Source: Macrocystis pyrifera (taxonomy: Eukaryota; Sar; Phaeophyceae; Laminariales; Laminariaceae). From it: DNA of 64,000 bases. The position numbers and the translations under genes were made by a program. Location of the stretch: positions 18,198,977-18,262,976 of the forward strand of contig JASSKH010000003.1 of the NCBI GenBank assembly GCA_031763025.1, in the 5' to 3' direction. Position 1 is the first letter of the stretch; each line of letters begins with the position of its first letter. The notes under the pieces were generated by a model. The model was given only the letters and a program-made list of their open reading frames with translations. It ran no database searches and was not told where the DNA came from. This document shows, one piece after another, positions 12,821 through 21,900 of the stretch.

Positions 12821-15800
12821 AGTGTTCGCTCCACCTCGACCACTCCGATAGAAAATAAAAAACAAAACAGCCACCCCGCGTAACCAGATGGAGTAGTGGC
12901 GCCCTTCGACGACAACAACACATCGAGATTTTTTGCAGAGGTGCCGCACGTCGGCACAGGCGGGCATAATCATAACCATCTCAGAGATTCCCAAACCCGA
13001 GCCCCAACCCCCCCACCCCACCCCACCACTACAAAATCCCAACCTTCCACCAACATCCATCACCGACCACACCCACCATTTTCGCACACAAAGCCTGAGC
13101 GAGAAGTCCGGGACGCATCCGAATATCGCGCGCTCGGCCGACAGCAGGCGCAGCCAGAGGAGGGGACGGCGCACGAAGTCGAGGGGCGACATGTAGCCCA
13201 TGCGCCAGCCGCTGACGAAGGGCGTTAGGGTGCACATGATGAGGCCCAGGTCGTGGTACTGCGGCAGCCAGGAGAACCCGCGCACGCGCTCTCCTTCTGG
13301 AAACCCCCGCGACTCGAATGACTGTTGGTTTGGCATTTCGCAGGGCCCGGGGTTCGGGGGTTGGAATGTAACGTTGGGGCACGGAGAGCAAACGATAGCG
13401 ATGGCAGGAAGTAACAGGGGCTGAGGCTAAGTTTGTCGAAAACACAACAATATCGCCCCCCCCCCCTTCACCGCCGTGAAAGTTGACGAGAAGGGCCTCA
13501 TCAACAACCAATCACAGCACGCCACAACCGCCTTCAACAAGTAGCCGGTAACACTACAGTAGACAGTCACGCACTATTCTTGAGAAAAAGTCAATCTGTT
13601 ATCTCCCGTTTTGGGGACAATTGGGGGAAAACTACTTGGAAAGAGCGTTAGATGGATGTGTCTGTGTAATGCAGTAGAAAAAAAGGAAACATATACTACT
13701 TCGATTAGACCTTCCTCGAATTCGAGGCCCGATCGCTCACGCCATCTCCTGGGAAAAGGTCGAGATCGTTATACTTACAATTAATAGTACTCGTCATCGC
13801 ACGTACAGTACCCCCGACTTCGAACGAAAAAACGGTCAACAAGGAGAGCAGGGGGAGGAGGGAGGGGAATTTATTCGTTGTCATGCATGGCCGTAGTCGT
13901 ATGTACGAGTATAGAACAGTCAATATGCCTGAAGGTCAAGCGAGACGGCTCACCCTTTCGGCCTTGCGCGAGATGTACGTAGCGTTGTGCATCAGATTGG
14001 CGAAGGTCACCATCACACCCTTCGGCTCCGACGTGCTCCCCGACGTGAACTGCAAAAACGCCACATCGTCCTCCTCCAGAGAATCATCATCGAAGCACTT
14101 CACCTCCGCCCCTCCAGCATCCCCTCCATACCCAAACCAGGTGGAAGACTGAACCCCCCCCCTCCCCCTAACGCCTCCGACGTTATTGGAAACCGCCGAA
14201 GACCCCAGGGTTTCGTAGGGAAGGTCGGGCCAGAGGCGTCGAGCGGACGACAGGAAGTTGAGCTTGGACGCCAGCCGTAGGCGATTAACGTCGGCGGAAA
14301 GGAGCACCACCCGAGGGCTGCACGCGTCCACGACGCCCTGGAGCTTCGCCAGGGACTTGCTCAACGTCAACGGGCTCGGAGGGTCTGCGGCGACAGCGCG
14401 TGAAAATGGCGTTGTTGTCGGGGGAAAGGGGGGATATGCCGGGTGTGGTCGAGCGGCGAGCCAGGGAGGCGGGGGCGACGGTGCGCTTGTTAGGTTCCAG
14501 TTTTGTCGTTGCGGCAGCGTAATCAATGAACCCGGTACTCAGACAGGCTCCACGGTTTACGTTGAAGTGGCCAACCACGAGCCGTTCAATAACTGTGAGC
14601 ACCTTGAAGTTGCAGCCCAAACCTTTTGTTGAGAACAAGCGGCTGGTTAAACGCCCCCCGTAACGTCACCATGCCCGGTATACATATTACAGAGCTTCAC
14701 TATATACCTGTGCAACATACTCTACAGCAGCAGAACGGCCACGTCTCCTGTACGTAGTGCTGACCGTGGGTAGAGTCGTAAAGCAGTACCAGGTGCAACA
14801 CAATCTCGAAAATGTGAGGTCGGACGTAATAACGTACAGCAGCTGACCGCGGGTAGAGTCGTAAAGCAGTACCAGGTGCAACACAATCTCGAAAATGTGA
14901 GGTCGGACGTATTAACGTACAGCAGCATTGTGCCTTATATCGGCGATATGTGGCTCCGCGACTTTTACGCATGTGTACGTTCGAAAGCATAATGCATCGG
15001 TGTAAATACCCGTAACTCACACACGTTCGGGAATTCAAAAACACCCCAGCGGACAGTCTGGTGGTGCGGCCACATCTAAATACCAGGTATTGGTCTTGTG
15101 CTCCTGTTGTAAGTTATAAAATGGTATGTTAATATTACTATGTTGATGATCACGTCTCGCCTCTGGCATGTCTTTTTACGTCTTTCCGAGGTGCTCAGCT
15201 TACACTACCTGCCATCTCACAAGAAACCATAAATCGGGCCCAGGCTGAGTTTCTTTTTCTGGGCGTGCGCGAGAGCAGACTTTCTTATGTTGCGCTTTCT
15301 TATCTTGATCCCCTATAATACGTTTGTTTGCCCTATGAAATGGTGGTGGTAGTGCACAATGAATGACACCGTGGGCCCAGGCCAGGCACAGGAAGGCGTC
15401 AAATTTCTTAAAAGCTCACGTGATGACTACCCTGTACCAGGTACTTGGTAGGCCGCAACCTCTTTTTTTTTCTGCATTCTTTTCCGGCTGACTTTACTGC
15501 GAGTTACCAGGTAATTTCTTATGAGCGCACTGACTATACTGCTGTCTGCTGGACGATGATGAGCCACTATTAATACGTACAGCAGTCTACTCTGTACAAT
15601 TATACCCAGCTGACGATGACAACAGCCTGGAGGCACACCAGGCACAGCAGCAGCAGTGCAGCAGTGCTCTCCACCGCAAACCACAACCAGGCTTGAGTTA
15701 TCAATTTTGACATGTGGTTAACCCTTTTAGTACCGCAGTCCCGTTTTGGGGACAAATCACTTGGAAATAGACTGGTTTGTTCCCTAATCGGGACTGCGGT

Positions 15801-16575
15801 ACTAAAGGGGTTGACGACCTGATGCGTTTGCAATCGCTAATATGGAGCTTCCTACAGCAGCAGTGAGTACTTAAAAAAAGGTATTATATACTGGCACCAC
15901 CAGCAGGGTACAATTGTTTTTTATAAGTCAAGTGAAACATAGTACCTGGCCATTCAAGCTTTGCGCTGCGATTATTATACGTACTCGTACTCGTAGGCAT
16001 TCATTACATTATTAACATTAATAGTATTGGTACTCGTACCAGGTATAGAACATCGCTCGAACCTGGTAATACCAGTATGCTGTTACTACATGTACTGTAA
16101 ATAGTTGTACAGCAGTAGTGTATGAGATGTGTGTACTGCTCAATTACCGCGTGGTGATTTGACGAGCTCGGCCTTATCGAGAGTGCAGTACCTGAATGAA
16201 TCGTATTTGGTCAACAGCACAGCAGAGCTATCACGTTCATACATGTATAGTTCCACAGGAGCAGTCCACATGTGCGGTCCAAAATCTGGCCCAGATCATG
16301 TGCAACGTGAATCATATCATACCATCATACCACCTGGTATATACAGCAGTACATACCTGATACTACATACATGGTACGTACCTCGTGGTATAAAGTATCG
16401 CGGTACGTCGAACTATAACGCCGGCATCCGACCATGCTATTTTCAACATAAGAAAGGCGCAGAGCGCAGAATTGGTTTGCGTGTCGATTTTCCACGTGGT
16501 CGACGGACTCGTGCAACGTACTTGAGAGCTCTGCCATGCTGCGTGTCTGCTGTGCAACACGACAACAATGCCATG

Positions 16576-16611
<36 letters not shown>

Positions 16612-16963
16612 CTAGCTGGAAGTTGGCTTGCATGCTACGTTTCCGCTTGAACCAGAGCATGATAGTCTCCAACACTGAGCACTCACACACAGGCACTGCC
16701 AGCACGCCGGCTCTCAAGCAGCCCAAGAAGGCCGCGAAAAAATCAAGGCCAAAGCCGTAGCAGAGAACAGCCCTGTCCCCCTTGGCTAGCCCCCAGGAGA
16801 CCCTCAGCTCGTGAGCAATGCGGCCAGCCTCCTGCCACAGACTCTCGAATGTGTGCGTCTCAGACACTTGGCCTTGAGCATCGAACCATCGGGCAAACAC
16901 GGCTTCGCCCTCCACCCGGTTTAGAACCGTTGCATGGGCCCACTGCAGAAGCTCTACCGAGGG
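372..16963 (-). CDS. Type I polyketide synthase, FAAL-ACP-KS loading module (3' end outside window)
   Basis: Nineteen exons (listed separately) join in phase to about 1,200 codons. Order: fatty acyl-AMP ligase (exons 1-10), acidic linker plus ACP (exons 11-12), ketosynthase (exons 13-19). Seen: FAAL core [35 protein letters not shown] and C-terminal [13 protein letters not shown] site GFDSL; KS motifs VDTACSSS and VEAHGTGT. In this family the ligase activates a free fatty acid as acyl-AMP and loads it on the ACP phosphopantetheine; the KS then condenses it with an extender. The AT and later modules, and the second KS histidine, must lie left of the window. All splice sites are GT-AG. The start codon is not resolved: exon 1 opens at a good acceptor, so a 5' exon lies upstream; a GTGAGA donor at 17429-17434 is one candidate. 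Apicomplexan, chromerid and algal PKSs use similar acyl-ligase loading modules. Product unknown. Confidence 0.9.
728..841 (-). CDS. PKS exon 18 (KS)
   Basis: Reads [20 protein letters not shown], then [18 protein letters not shown]. The family usually has GSAVNQDG here, so the HN pair is a small variation. Acceptor CTGCGTAG, donor GTGGGT. Confidence 0.9.
842..1718 (-). other. PKS intron 17 with 46-base G tract
   Basis: Non-coding between KS exons 17 and 18. On the coding strand it holds a run of 46 uninterrupted G (1061-1106), followed by AC-rich spacer. Long open frames of glycine, proline or serine here are translations of the homopolymer. Confidence 0.85.
1061..1106. repeat. Poly-C tract, 46 bases
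   Basis: Uninterrupted C run on the plus strand, flanked by CT-rich sequence on both sides. It is the longest homopolymer in the window. Confidence 0.95.
1719..1865 (-). CDS. PKS exon 17 (KS)
   Basis: Reads [20 protein letters not shown], then [20 protein letters not shown] and GDRVFAIVK. Matches the KS stretch between the cysteine and first histidine. Acceptor GACGACAG, donor GTATGT. Confidence 0.93.
2422..2653 (-). CDS. PKS exon 16 (KS active-site cysteine)
   Basis: Reads [17 protein letters not shown], then [20 protein letters not shown] and [17 protein letters not shown]. The cysteine in TACSSS is the acyl-accepting nucleophile. Acceptor CGAGCAG, donor GTGATT. Confidence 0.95.
3487..3632 (-). 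CDS. PKS exon 15 (KS)
   Basis: Reads [20 protein letters not shown], then [15 protein letters not shown], ending GPYT plus two bases. Acceptor CGATAG, donor GTACGC. The joined codon gives [10 protein letters not shown] across the next junction, as in KS domains. Confidence 0.9.
3996..4185 (-). CDS. PKS exon 14 (KS)
   Basis: Completes SERW, passes through a Gly/Ala-rich loop and reads [20 protein letters not shown], then QQRMMLE. FFGI and MDPQQR are strict KS signatures. Acceptor CGATCAG, donor GTGAGC. Confidence 0.92.
4669..4827 (-). CDS. PKS exon 13 (KS start)
   Basis: After a short Gly/Ser linker reads [20 protein letters not shown], then [18 protein letters not shown], the canonical opening of a type I ketosynthase. 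Acceptor AAATGCAG, donor GTGAGA with two bases carried over. Confidence 0.92.
5177..5433 (-). CDS. PKS exon 12 (ACP phosphopantetheine site)
   Basis: Reads [20 protein letters not shown]. The serine of DSL, codon at 5383-5385, is the expected phosphopantetheine attachment site. Later residues ([20 protein letters not shown]) match ACP helix 3 and 4. Acceptor TTTCCCCCAG, donor GTGAGG. Confidence 0.92.
5573..5603. repeat. Poly-G tract, 31 bases
   Basis: Uninterrupted G run on the plus strand inside PKS intron 11. It reads as poly-C on the coding strand, about 170 bases upstream of the exon 12 acceptor. A shorter G tract lies at about 5470-5483. Confidence 0.95.
5866..6276 (-). CDS. PKS exon 11 (acidic linker and ACP helix 1)
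   Basis: The longest exon but one, at 137 codons. The first two thirds is a low-complexity, Ser/Thr/Pro/Glu-rich linker with a run of about ten glutamates. It ends in [20 protein letters not shown], the first ACP helix. The acceptor is a weaker GTGCAAG, about 45 bases downstream of a 39-base C tract on the coding strand. Donor GTGAGA. Confidence 0.85.
6321..6359. repeat. Poly-G tract, 39 bases
   Basis: Uninterrupted G run on the plus strand, hence poly-C on the PKS coding strand, ending about 45 bases before the exon 11 acceptor where a polypyrimidine tract is expected. Confidence 0.95.
6640..6756 (-). CDS. PKS exon 10 (FAAL A10 lysine)
   Basis: Reads [20 protein letters not shown], then [19 protein letters not shown]. 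The lysine in TSGK is the A10 catalytic residue of adenylate-forming enzymes, and this marks the end of the ligase. Acceptor TGTAAAAG, donor GTGATA. Confidence 0.92.
7415..7516. mobile_element. Degraded copy of the ~95-bp MITE family (PKS intron 9)
   Basis: Shares the core TTTAGGGGACAAAATACTTGG and the end CGCAGTACTAAAACGG with the cleaner copies near 15.7 and 25.5 kb; the left arm is diverged. It ends about 40 bases from the exon 9 boundary. Confidence 0.65.
7554..7664 (-). CDS. PKS exon 9 (FAAL C-terminal domain)
   Basis: Reads [19 protein letters not shown], then [18 protein letters not shown]. Acceptor TCTCGAG, donor GTGAGG, 37 codons in phase. A degraded MITE copy sits only about 40 bases beyond its donor. 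Confidence 0.85.
7797..7825. repeat. Small perfect-looking hairpin
   Basis: CCCAAAAAACGGTTC pairs with GAACCGTTTTGGG around a single T, with one bulged A. It lies in PKS intron 8 and resembles the GTTTTGGG end of the local MITE family, so it may be a fragment of it. Confidence 0.55.
8205..8297 (-). CDS. PKS exon 8 (FAAL C-terminal domain)
   Basis: Continues NLYPQ directly with [20 protein letters not shown], then [11 protein letters not shown]. Acceptor CTCATCAG, donor GTAATA, phase 0 at both ends. This matches the FAAL pattern in which the acyl ligase tail checks for an ACP partner. Confidence 0.88.
8298..10502 (-). other. PKS intron 7 (2.2 kb)
   Basis: Separates FAAL exons 7 and 8. The left half contains AC- and CAG-rich low-complexity sequence (about 8,650-9,020). 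The right half holds the degenerate minisatellite at 9,945-10,390. I see no coding signal that fits the PKS. Confidence 0.8.
9945..10390. repeat. Degenerate ~35-bp minisatellite in PKS intron 7
   Basis: About nine imperfect units of the pattern CACAATTGGGGTTGCA followed by AGCTATTTGCAAGA. The best units start near 9,983, 10,068 and 10,104, spaced 34-37 bases; later units near 10,310 and 10,350 are separated by unrelated sequence. Confidence 0.75.
10503..10617 (-). CDS. PKS exon 7 (FAAL hinge)
   Basis: Reads [20 protein letters not shown], then [18 protein letters not shown]. It contains the TGDL aspartate that binds the ribose and the hinge preceding the mobile C-terminal domain. Acceptor GATGGCAG, donor GTGACT. 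Confidence 0.92.
11284..11461 (-). CDS. PKS exon 6 (FAAL A6/A7 region; one-base frame anomaly)
   Basis: Reads [20 protein letters not shown], then [17 protein letters not shown]. The family expects LTEE-F-A-R after this, and [13 protein letters not shown] is present in another frame. The switch falls at a six-base homopolymer (11333-11338). One extra base there would also make the exon phase agree with exon 7. Either the assembly dropped a base in the run, or the gene copy carries a real frameshift. Confidence 0.85.
11687..11881 (-). CDS. PKS exon 5 (FAAL AYGLAE motif)
   Basis: Reads [19 protein letters not shown], then [16 protein letters not shown]. This is the A5-type motif that contacts AMP in adenylating enzymes. 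Acceptor TGACAG, donor GTGAGT, phase 0 at both ends (65 codons). Confidence 0.9.
12497..12599 (-). CDS. PKS exon 4 (FAAL NGAEP motif)
   Basis: Short exon reading [14 protein letters not shown], then [18 protein letters not shown], the conserved FAAL stretch where the acyl pocket turns. Acceptor GCGTCAG, donor GTAAGT. Phase matches both neighbours. Confidence 0.88.
12778..12820. repeat. Poly-C tract, 43 bases
   Basis: Uninterrupted C run on the plus strand in PKS intron 3, so poly-G in the transcript. It lies between exons 3 and 4. Confidence 0.95.
13077..13321 (-). CDS. PKS exon 3 ([14 protein letters not shown] motif)
   Basis: Contains [15 protein letters not shown] and the following [16 protein letters not shown] segment, diagnostic of FAAL and acyl-CoA ligases. 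The acceptor is taken as CCAACAG for phase reasons; a second AG (TTTCCAG) lies about 25 bases downstream but breaks the phase. The donor is GTGGGT with two bases carried over. Confidence 0.85.
13592..13690. mobile_element. Degraded copy of the ~95-bp MITE family (PKS intron 2)
   Basis: Carries CCCGTTTTGGGGACAA and ACTACTTGGAAA in the family order, then a weak right arm (GCAGTAGAAAA). Ends are poorly preserved. Confidence 0.5.
13954..14384 (-). CDS. PKS exon 2 (FAAL core, P-loop-like motif)
   Basis: Opens at acceptor CGCCGCAG with [18 protein letters not shown], typical after VPVY. Carries the AMP-binding motif [15 protein letters not shown] followed by [11 protein letters not shown], and closes at donor GTGAGC in phase 0. 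A Gly-rich insert of about 30 residues precedes the motif and looks like a surface loop. Confidence 0.9.
14761..14926. repeat. Tandem duplication, 2 x 83 bp
   Basis: Two head-to-tail copies (14761-14843 and 14844-14926) beginning TGACCG and ending GTACAGCAGC; I see only about two differences. Each contains TACCAGGTGCAACACAATC. Recent duplication inside the intron. Confidence 0.92.
15720..15812. mobile_element. MITE, ~95-bp family, well-preserved copy
   Basis: Terminal inverted repeats of about 24 bp: left arm ACCCTTTTAGTACCGCAGTC, right arm complementary, ending at GGGGTT. The interior carries GGGGACAAATCACTTGGAAA. There is no coding capacity. It sits in PKS intron 1. No clear target duplication is visible. 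Confidence 0.85.
16578..16610. repeat. CTG trinucleotide run
   Basis: Eleven CTG units, directly before the PKS exon 1 donor side of the intron (77 bases from the exon). Intronic. Confidence 0.9.
16687..16963 (-). CDS. PKS exon 1 (FAAL N-terminus)
   Basis: Begins at acceptor CTCCGCAG and reads [11 protein letters not shown], then [14 protein letters not shown] and [11 protein letters not shown], ending LAVPV plus one base at donor GTGAGT. The split codon gives the tyrosine of the FAAL motif VPVYPP when joined to exon 2. Residues upstream of PSVELL are on an exon I could not fix. Confidence 0.85.
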
Positions 16964-18090
16964 CTGCGGAGCAGGGCACAGCGCGAGAGCATGCGTGCAT
17001 CGCGCGTTTGGTTGTGGTCGATTTGGTGCAAAACTTGGCAAAGGGTATGATACAAAAAGTACACTTCGTCAACAGGCAGCAGCAGCAGATTGTTTGTGCG
17101 GAGCAGCCAACACGTGACAACAAGTAACGGGTATCATATCTCTCGGCTCTGGTAGAGATCATGAACAAAACTTCAAAACAAACAGGCACATTCGAAGGCC
17201 ACATACAGCAGTGATAGCAGGAACATGGACGCAGCTTCAACCACTGGCGTGGGAAAGGCGCAGGCGTTCATGCTCAGTAGGTGGTGAGCTACCGAGCTCG
17301 CCAATGGCGGCCTACCGGTGGTACAACATGCGTTGACGAGGCAACGTCGGCGAGGGGCGTGACACAAGTTCTCTGACACGCCGCATAAACACGATTTTTA
17401 GAACGTGTGACGCGCAACCCGAAGCAGCTCTCACCATGCTCCGTTCGTTGCGCAGCAGATATATTCCCGAGTATGAGTCCGGCCTCAGCGACTTCGTGGA
17501 GCCGCGGGACGCGGCAGATCAAAGTGCTGTCCTCTGGGAAACAGGATTCGACTGCTGGTTCACGAGGACAACGTGAGGGCAACCGAGCTTACTGCAGCCA
17601 GAAACCAGCAATAGGAGGGCAGACCAGGCCGCTTGAAACGGGGTGCCCTCCTCAGAACCTTTTGGCTGGCTCTCCTGGCAATGCCTCGGTTGATGCAAGC
17701 CAGCACCGGCGTGATACTGTTTCGTTTGAGCTCGACCTCACGATCTGGTACCTGCGATTGCGAGCGTTCGTTTCGAGCAAGAGAAGCTGGAGCTTCGGAT
17801 GATGCCAATCGTTCGTCGGTAAGATGTTCGAGGTGTTCACGTAATTCCGTCGGTCGTGCTTTTTGCTCCTTCTTTTTTGCTTTTTTCGTAGATTGGGTTT
17901 TATTGTGCCTAGAAGGCGTTCCCAAGATGCACAGAACACAATACATGGAACCTGATGATGACTAGAGCAATTGGATCAAGCAAGCAAGCACGGAGCACTG
18001 CTGTATAAGAGAGAGAACTCGGCTGCATTCGAACATGTTAAGAGGTACAGCGTAAGGAATGCAGCTAAGCTAAGTTGTTGCTTCAAGATG
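16964..18090. other. Upstream region of the PKS gene, unresolved
   Basis: Should contain the PKS 5' exon(s), promoter and leader. Between about 17,400 and 17,800 the minus strand is GC-richer and has long open frames (for example RLHEVAEAGLILGNISAAQ), with a GTGAGA donor at 17,429-17,434, but no frame joins exon 1 convincingly and I recognise no protein. Confidence 0.4.
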
Positions 18091-18290
18091 AGACTCCACT
18101 CTTCACCTCCTCTGTGTTGCCCACCGAACACAAAAAAAGTCAGCCCGACAACAAAGACATTGGAAGCACGTCTACAGCCGTTTTTTTCACTCAGGACTTT
18201 TCGTTTTGCTGCTCCCAGGTCCGAACGTTCCCATCGAGCCAAAATTTGGCAGGCATATTTACGAGCGTATGTTATTTGTTGTTGTTATTG
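18090..18290 (+). repeat. Dispersed repeat, copy 1
   Basis: Matches the reverse complement of 28,728-28,950: shared blocks CCCGACAACAA, AGGACTTTTCGTTTTG, CGAACG/TTCCCATCGA and TTTGGCAGG in the same order. Non-coding; class unknown. Confidence 0.75.
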
Positions 18291-18950
18291 TTCTCACGTT
18301 CATATCGCCACAATACATCGTGCTTCTAGTTGGAGTCATATGAGCAACGCCGGCAAGCGCAAAAGCACAGCGGTGCTGAGGGCCGCAGCAGCGTCGCCGA
18401 GAGCCATTATTGTCGTTGGAGTATAGGAACTAGAGTAGTACCTCTCTCCGTTGTTTTTTGGACTTGGGATCAAAACGTTAATACCCACTGAATCTGCGCA
18501 TCCGCTATCCACCAAACCCCATCTCCACGGTACGGTATATTATGTGTACCCAATACCGGTGTACTGGCCCAGGCTGCCCACAGGCTGCGTTGCTTTCTTA
18601 CACCAGTATGATTGAAAGGGTGTATGTTCCACACACTTTTCCACACACTAACTCTTGTATATCCGATGGGGCAGTTATGTGTCCGCGTAGTCAGTGAGCT
18701 AATAATCTCGGCCCAAGCCGCATAAAACCATTCGAACCGACGGCGCCTAAACCAAAATCCATTTCTACACTACTCCAATTTCTCGCGCGGCAACCTCCGC
18801 GCAGCTACACACAGCCGCAGCGACGTTTCTTGGAGCTGCTTGTGATGTGTACCACAGTGTTTTCCATCTATGCTGTCCACGACAACGAGCTAGGCGGCCT
18901 TCATTTTGTGCCTGCCATGTCGGGAGAGGCTTGCAGCAGTGCCACGGCGC
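18291..18950. other. Intergenic, nothing recognised
   Basis: No conserved protein, RNA gene or repeat structure is visible apart from generic sequence between the dispersed repeat and the GGTATCGAT array. Confidence 0.5.
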
Positions 18951-20150
18951 TATACAAACACACGCTGGACAATAGGTTTCAGGTCAATACGCAATCGATA
19001 AGTTCCTATTCCAATAGGAGGGGTGTTGTTGATTGCGATAGGTATCGATTGACACTTTTTGAAGCCTATTGTGGCCGGCCATGGGCATCGGTTGACATAT
19101 TCACTGATGCACTGTTCGGCCAAATACCTATTAATATCCATCTCAACAAGTTAGTCAAATAAATAGGTATCGATCGACCAAATCACACACTTTTATGTTA
19201 GAACAATAGGCTATTATTGTACAAAATTCTCTGAGCACATTGATCAAATAAATAGGTATCGATCGCTACGTCTTTCAGCATACTGGTGAAACAATGGGTA
19301 TCATCAGTAGACAATTAAACATACCTATCCTAAGACAAAAAAGCCCACTTGACAATGTACTGTATTAATTGCTCTGAACCTCTCGGCCGAATAAATACCT
19401 GGTAGGTACGTACAAGTATCGATAGACCATTTCACCCTCCCACCGCAGAACACAACAGATATCGATAAGCAATACCCCAACCTATCAACAGACCAATATA
19501 CATACTCAATAGGCCATATTGCCCAAGGTGCCGGGTATTGTGGCGAGGTATCTTCGATAGGTTCGTGACTAAGACACGTCTAGTTCGCATATAGAGCTTA
19601 ATAATCCACGCGGCGTGTCCCTTCTGGCTGGCGCAGCATCCCCATATCCGGCGCTGTCTGTCGTTGTTGTACCTGAAGAACTTGATGAGGTCGATGGTCT
19701 TCTCAACAAGGTAGTGTAAGGCTCGAGGCTGAAGTGTTCTAGACCAACATGTTTGTGTGACGTGTAGTTTCTTCTTACACCCTGGGTATTTTATACCCTA
19801 TTTAATAGGCTATCGGACCAACAACAGGTCGGAGATTATGGGTATATCGATACCTATTACAAGCATAATAATGATATACCTATTGCGAGCCGCAATGGGT
19901 TGGTTTCGGGTTATATCGATAGGTATTGAAAGCAACAATAGGACAGGGGTAGCGGCCACAATAACCTATTGTGCGTCCGACAGGATTGTGAAGGTGTCTA
20001 TCGATAGTTATCTTGGACACCAATATAATTTGAAAGTAATCCTCAATAGGCTATCGAACGAACAATATCTTTGCATCGCCATCTATCGATACGTGTTGCA
20101 GTGTTGATAAAAGCGATATATTTGCAGTGATATCGATGGATGCCTATTGG
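18951..20150. repeat. Degenerate repeat array with GGTATCGAT core, array 1
   Basis: Imperfect units of roughly 90-100 bp: AAATAAATAGGTATCGATCG, then CCTATCCTAAGAACAATAG and CTCTGAAC. The unit is clearest at 19,140-19,400. From about 19,800 the core recurs as the complement (ATCGATACCTATT), so orientation changes inside the array. A more ordinary segment lies at about 19,560-19,760. Confidence 0.75.
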
Positions 20151-20472
20151 TCAATTCTGTAGGCTTGCAATTATGTCGACCAATTGCTATTGCTCTATTT
20201 AATAAGTCTGCAAGGGTGTCCATCCATCCATACAGCGTATTTATAAAAAAAAAACTAAAACAGGACGTCAGCTTGTGAGTTCTCCGGTCGGGAGTAGGTT
20301 TCGCAATCTGAGAGAAGGGATCTTTAGGGGTGTTCTTGACTTGAAAATTGCGTAGCGCGGTCTGCACTTCGGAATTGTCGTCTGCAATTGAGAAATTTCC
20401 AGGTTCGATGCAAACGCGGCGCAGCCGCGTTTATGGCCAGTTTGGACCGTTTTGGCTGCGATTTGGGGTCAG

Positions 20473-20496
20473 GGTTAGGGTTAGGGTTAGGGTTAG
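20473..20496 (+). repeat. Interstitial telomeric repeat, four TTAGGG units
   Basis: Four consecutive TTAGGG repeats followed by degenerate GTCAGGGG/TTGGG units (to about 20,515). It lies between the two GGTATCGAT arrays and is not at a chromosome end in this window. Confidence 0.9.
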
Positions 20497-20519
20497 AGTC
20501 AGGGGTTGGGTTGGGTCTT

Positions 20520-21280
20520 CGCCCGTACATTGTGATCCCAACAGGAACCAAAATACCTGAACAGCCTACCAACCTAAAGATCCCTTCTCCCAGATTGCTA
20601 GGGGACCTCCCGGTCGGCAGATCGGTCAATACTCAACTTTGCGAGCTGCGTGAACCGTTCGCGCGTTTTCCATTATTTCCCCCGCGATTGACTAGTGGCC
20701 GGTGACTCCCCTCGATGCTACCAGGGTCATCGAGACGATAATACTTACAGCAGGCTCGTCTTCCAATTGATGTCGGCCAGTACCATTTCGTGCACTGATA
20801 CAGCAGATCGACACGTGCAGGTCGGAGTACACACAAGACAATCGAAAGTTGGTTATTTTTTCAAAAATAAATTTATGAAATACATCAGCTGTGACTTCGA
20901 CTGATTAGGTATTAAGAGTTGATACTCGACCTTGCAAGCTGTGTAATACGTCTCGTCTATGTCCCATTTTTGACTGAATTTTACAAGTGTTATAATAAGC
21001 CGAACGCGCGTATTCTATATATGGTAACTCTTCAAGTATAGGTTTGCAAGGGTATTATTATTATGCTTGCCTTCCGACAATATAGCGTAGATGCCGTTCC
21101 GATATAAGCCGAATGTCCTTCCTTATACCAGTAGTATCCCTCATACGCTTATCTGCCAGCCGTCTCTCCCAGTTTCCATTCTCCACCTCATTTCATTCTA
21201 GCCACACCGATATATTTATATCCTATTCCTCATCAACGTTACACCCCCAGGTCATTGGCCGCATTCCTCCGGCTTGCAAG
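20520..21280. other. Intergenic, nothing recognised
   Basis: No recognisable coding or structural element. Short open frames here show no conserved motif. Confidence 0.5.
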
Positions 21281-21900
21281 GGTATTGATAGATACCTACC
21301 AGTGTAATGATGAAATAAAAGTAGGTATCGACCGACAGTTTTTTGCATCCCTATCCTAAAAACATTAGCCTGTTGCACCTATGATAATACATGTTTCACA
21401 GAATCTGTCGGTCAAATAAATACCAGGTAGATATCAAGCCAATTGCATCTTTTTGCGTGAACCTCTGGGCCAACTATAAAGGTACGGATCGATAAGGTCT
21501 CATCGATCTCTATCCTATTAAATAAGAGCAATATAGCCTAGGTGCCATTTATCTTAATATAGTGGTCAGAGAAAAATAGGTATTGATCGACAGAACCTCA
21601 TACCTCTATCCTAAGAACAAAAGGCTATTGCACAAAATTCTCTAAACATATTGATCAAATAAATACGGATCAATCGGTAATTCTCTGAAAATAGCGGGAA
21701 ATCAATAGGTATCGATAGACAATTCCACATACCTCTCCTAAGAACAATAGCGTATTGTAGCTATTGCTCTGAACCTATATTGGTCAAATAAATAGATATT
21801 GATAGACAAATCCATATAGCTATCCTAAGAACAATAGCCTACCAGGTATTGTATATTTATATGTTGCTTTGAACATTTTGATCAAATATATAGCTATCTG
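21281..21900. repeat. Degenerate repeat array with GGTATCGAT core, array 2
   Basis: Same unit as array 1: AATAGGTATTGATCGACAG, CTATCCTAAGAACAATAG, TGCTCTGAAC and ATTGATCAAATAAAT. About six units at 90-110 base spacing. Two units contain TACCAGGTA. Confidence 0.75.

Larger units (their letters stand above)
14385..16686 (-). other. PKS intron 1 (2.3 kb)
   Basis: Between FAAL exons 1 and 2. It contains the 83-bp tandem duplication, an intact-looking MITE, a CTG run and seven or more TACCAGGTA-like motifs. No coding region that fits the gene. Confidence 0.8.

Noticed and set aside
17407-17965. Separate plus-strand gene upstream of the PKS
   Set aside because: Long frames exist on both strands in a GC-richer patch, with no family or splice support; it may instead hold the PKS 5' exon.
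20348-20560. Short protein with VRVRVR repeats
   Set aside because: Translation of the TTAGGG array.
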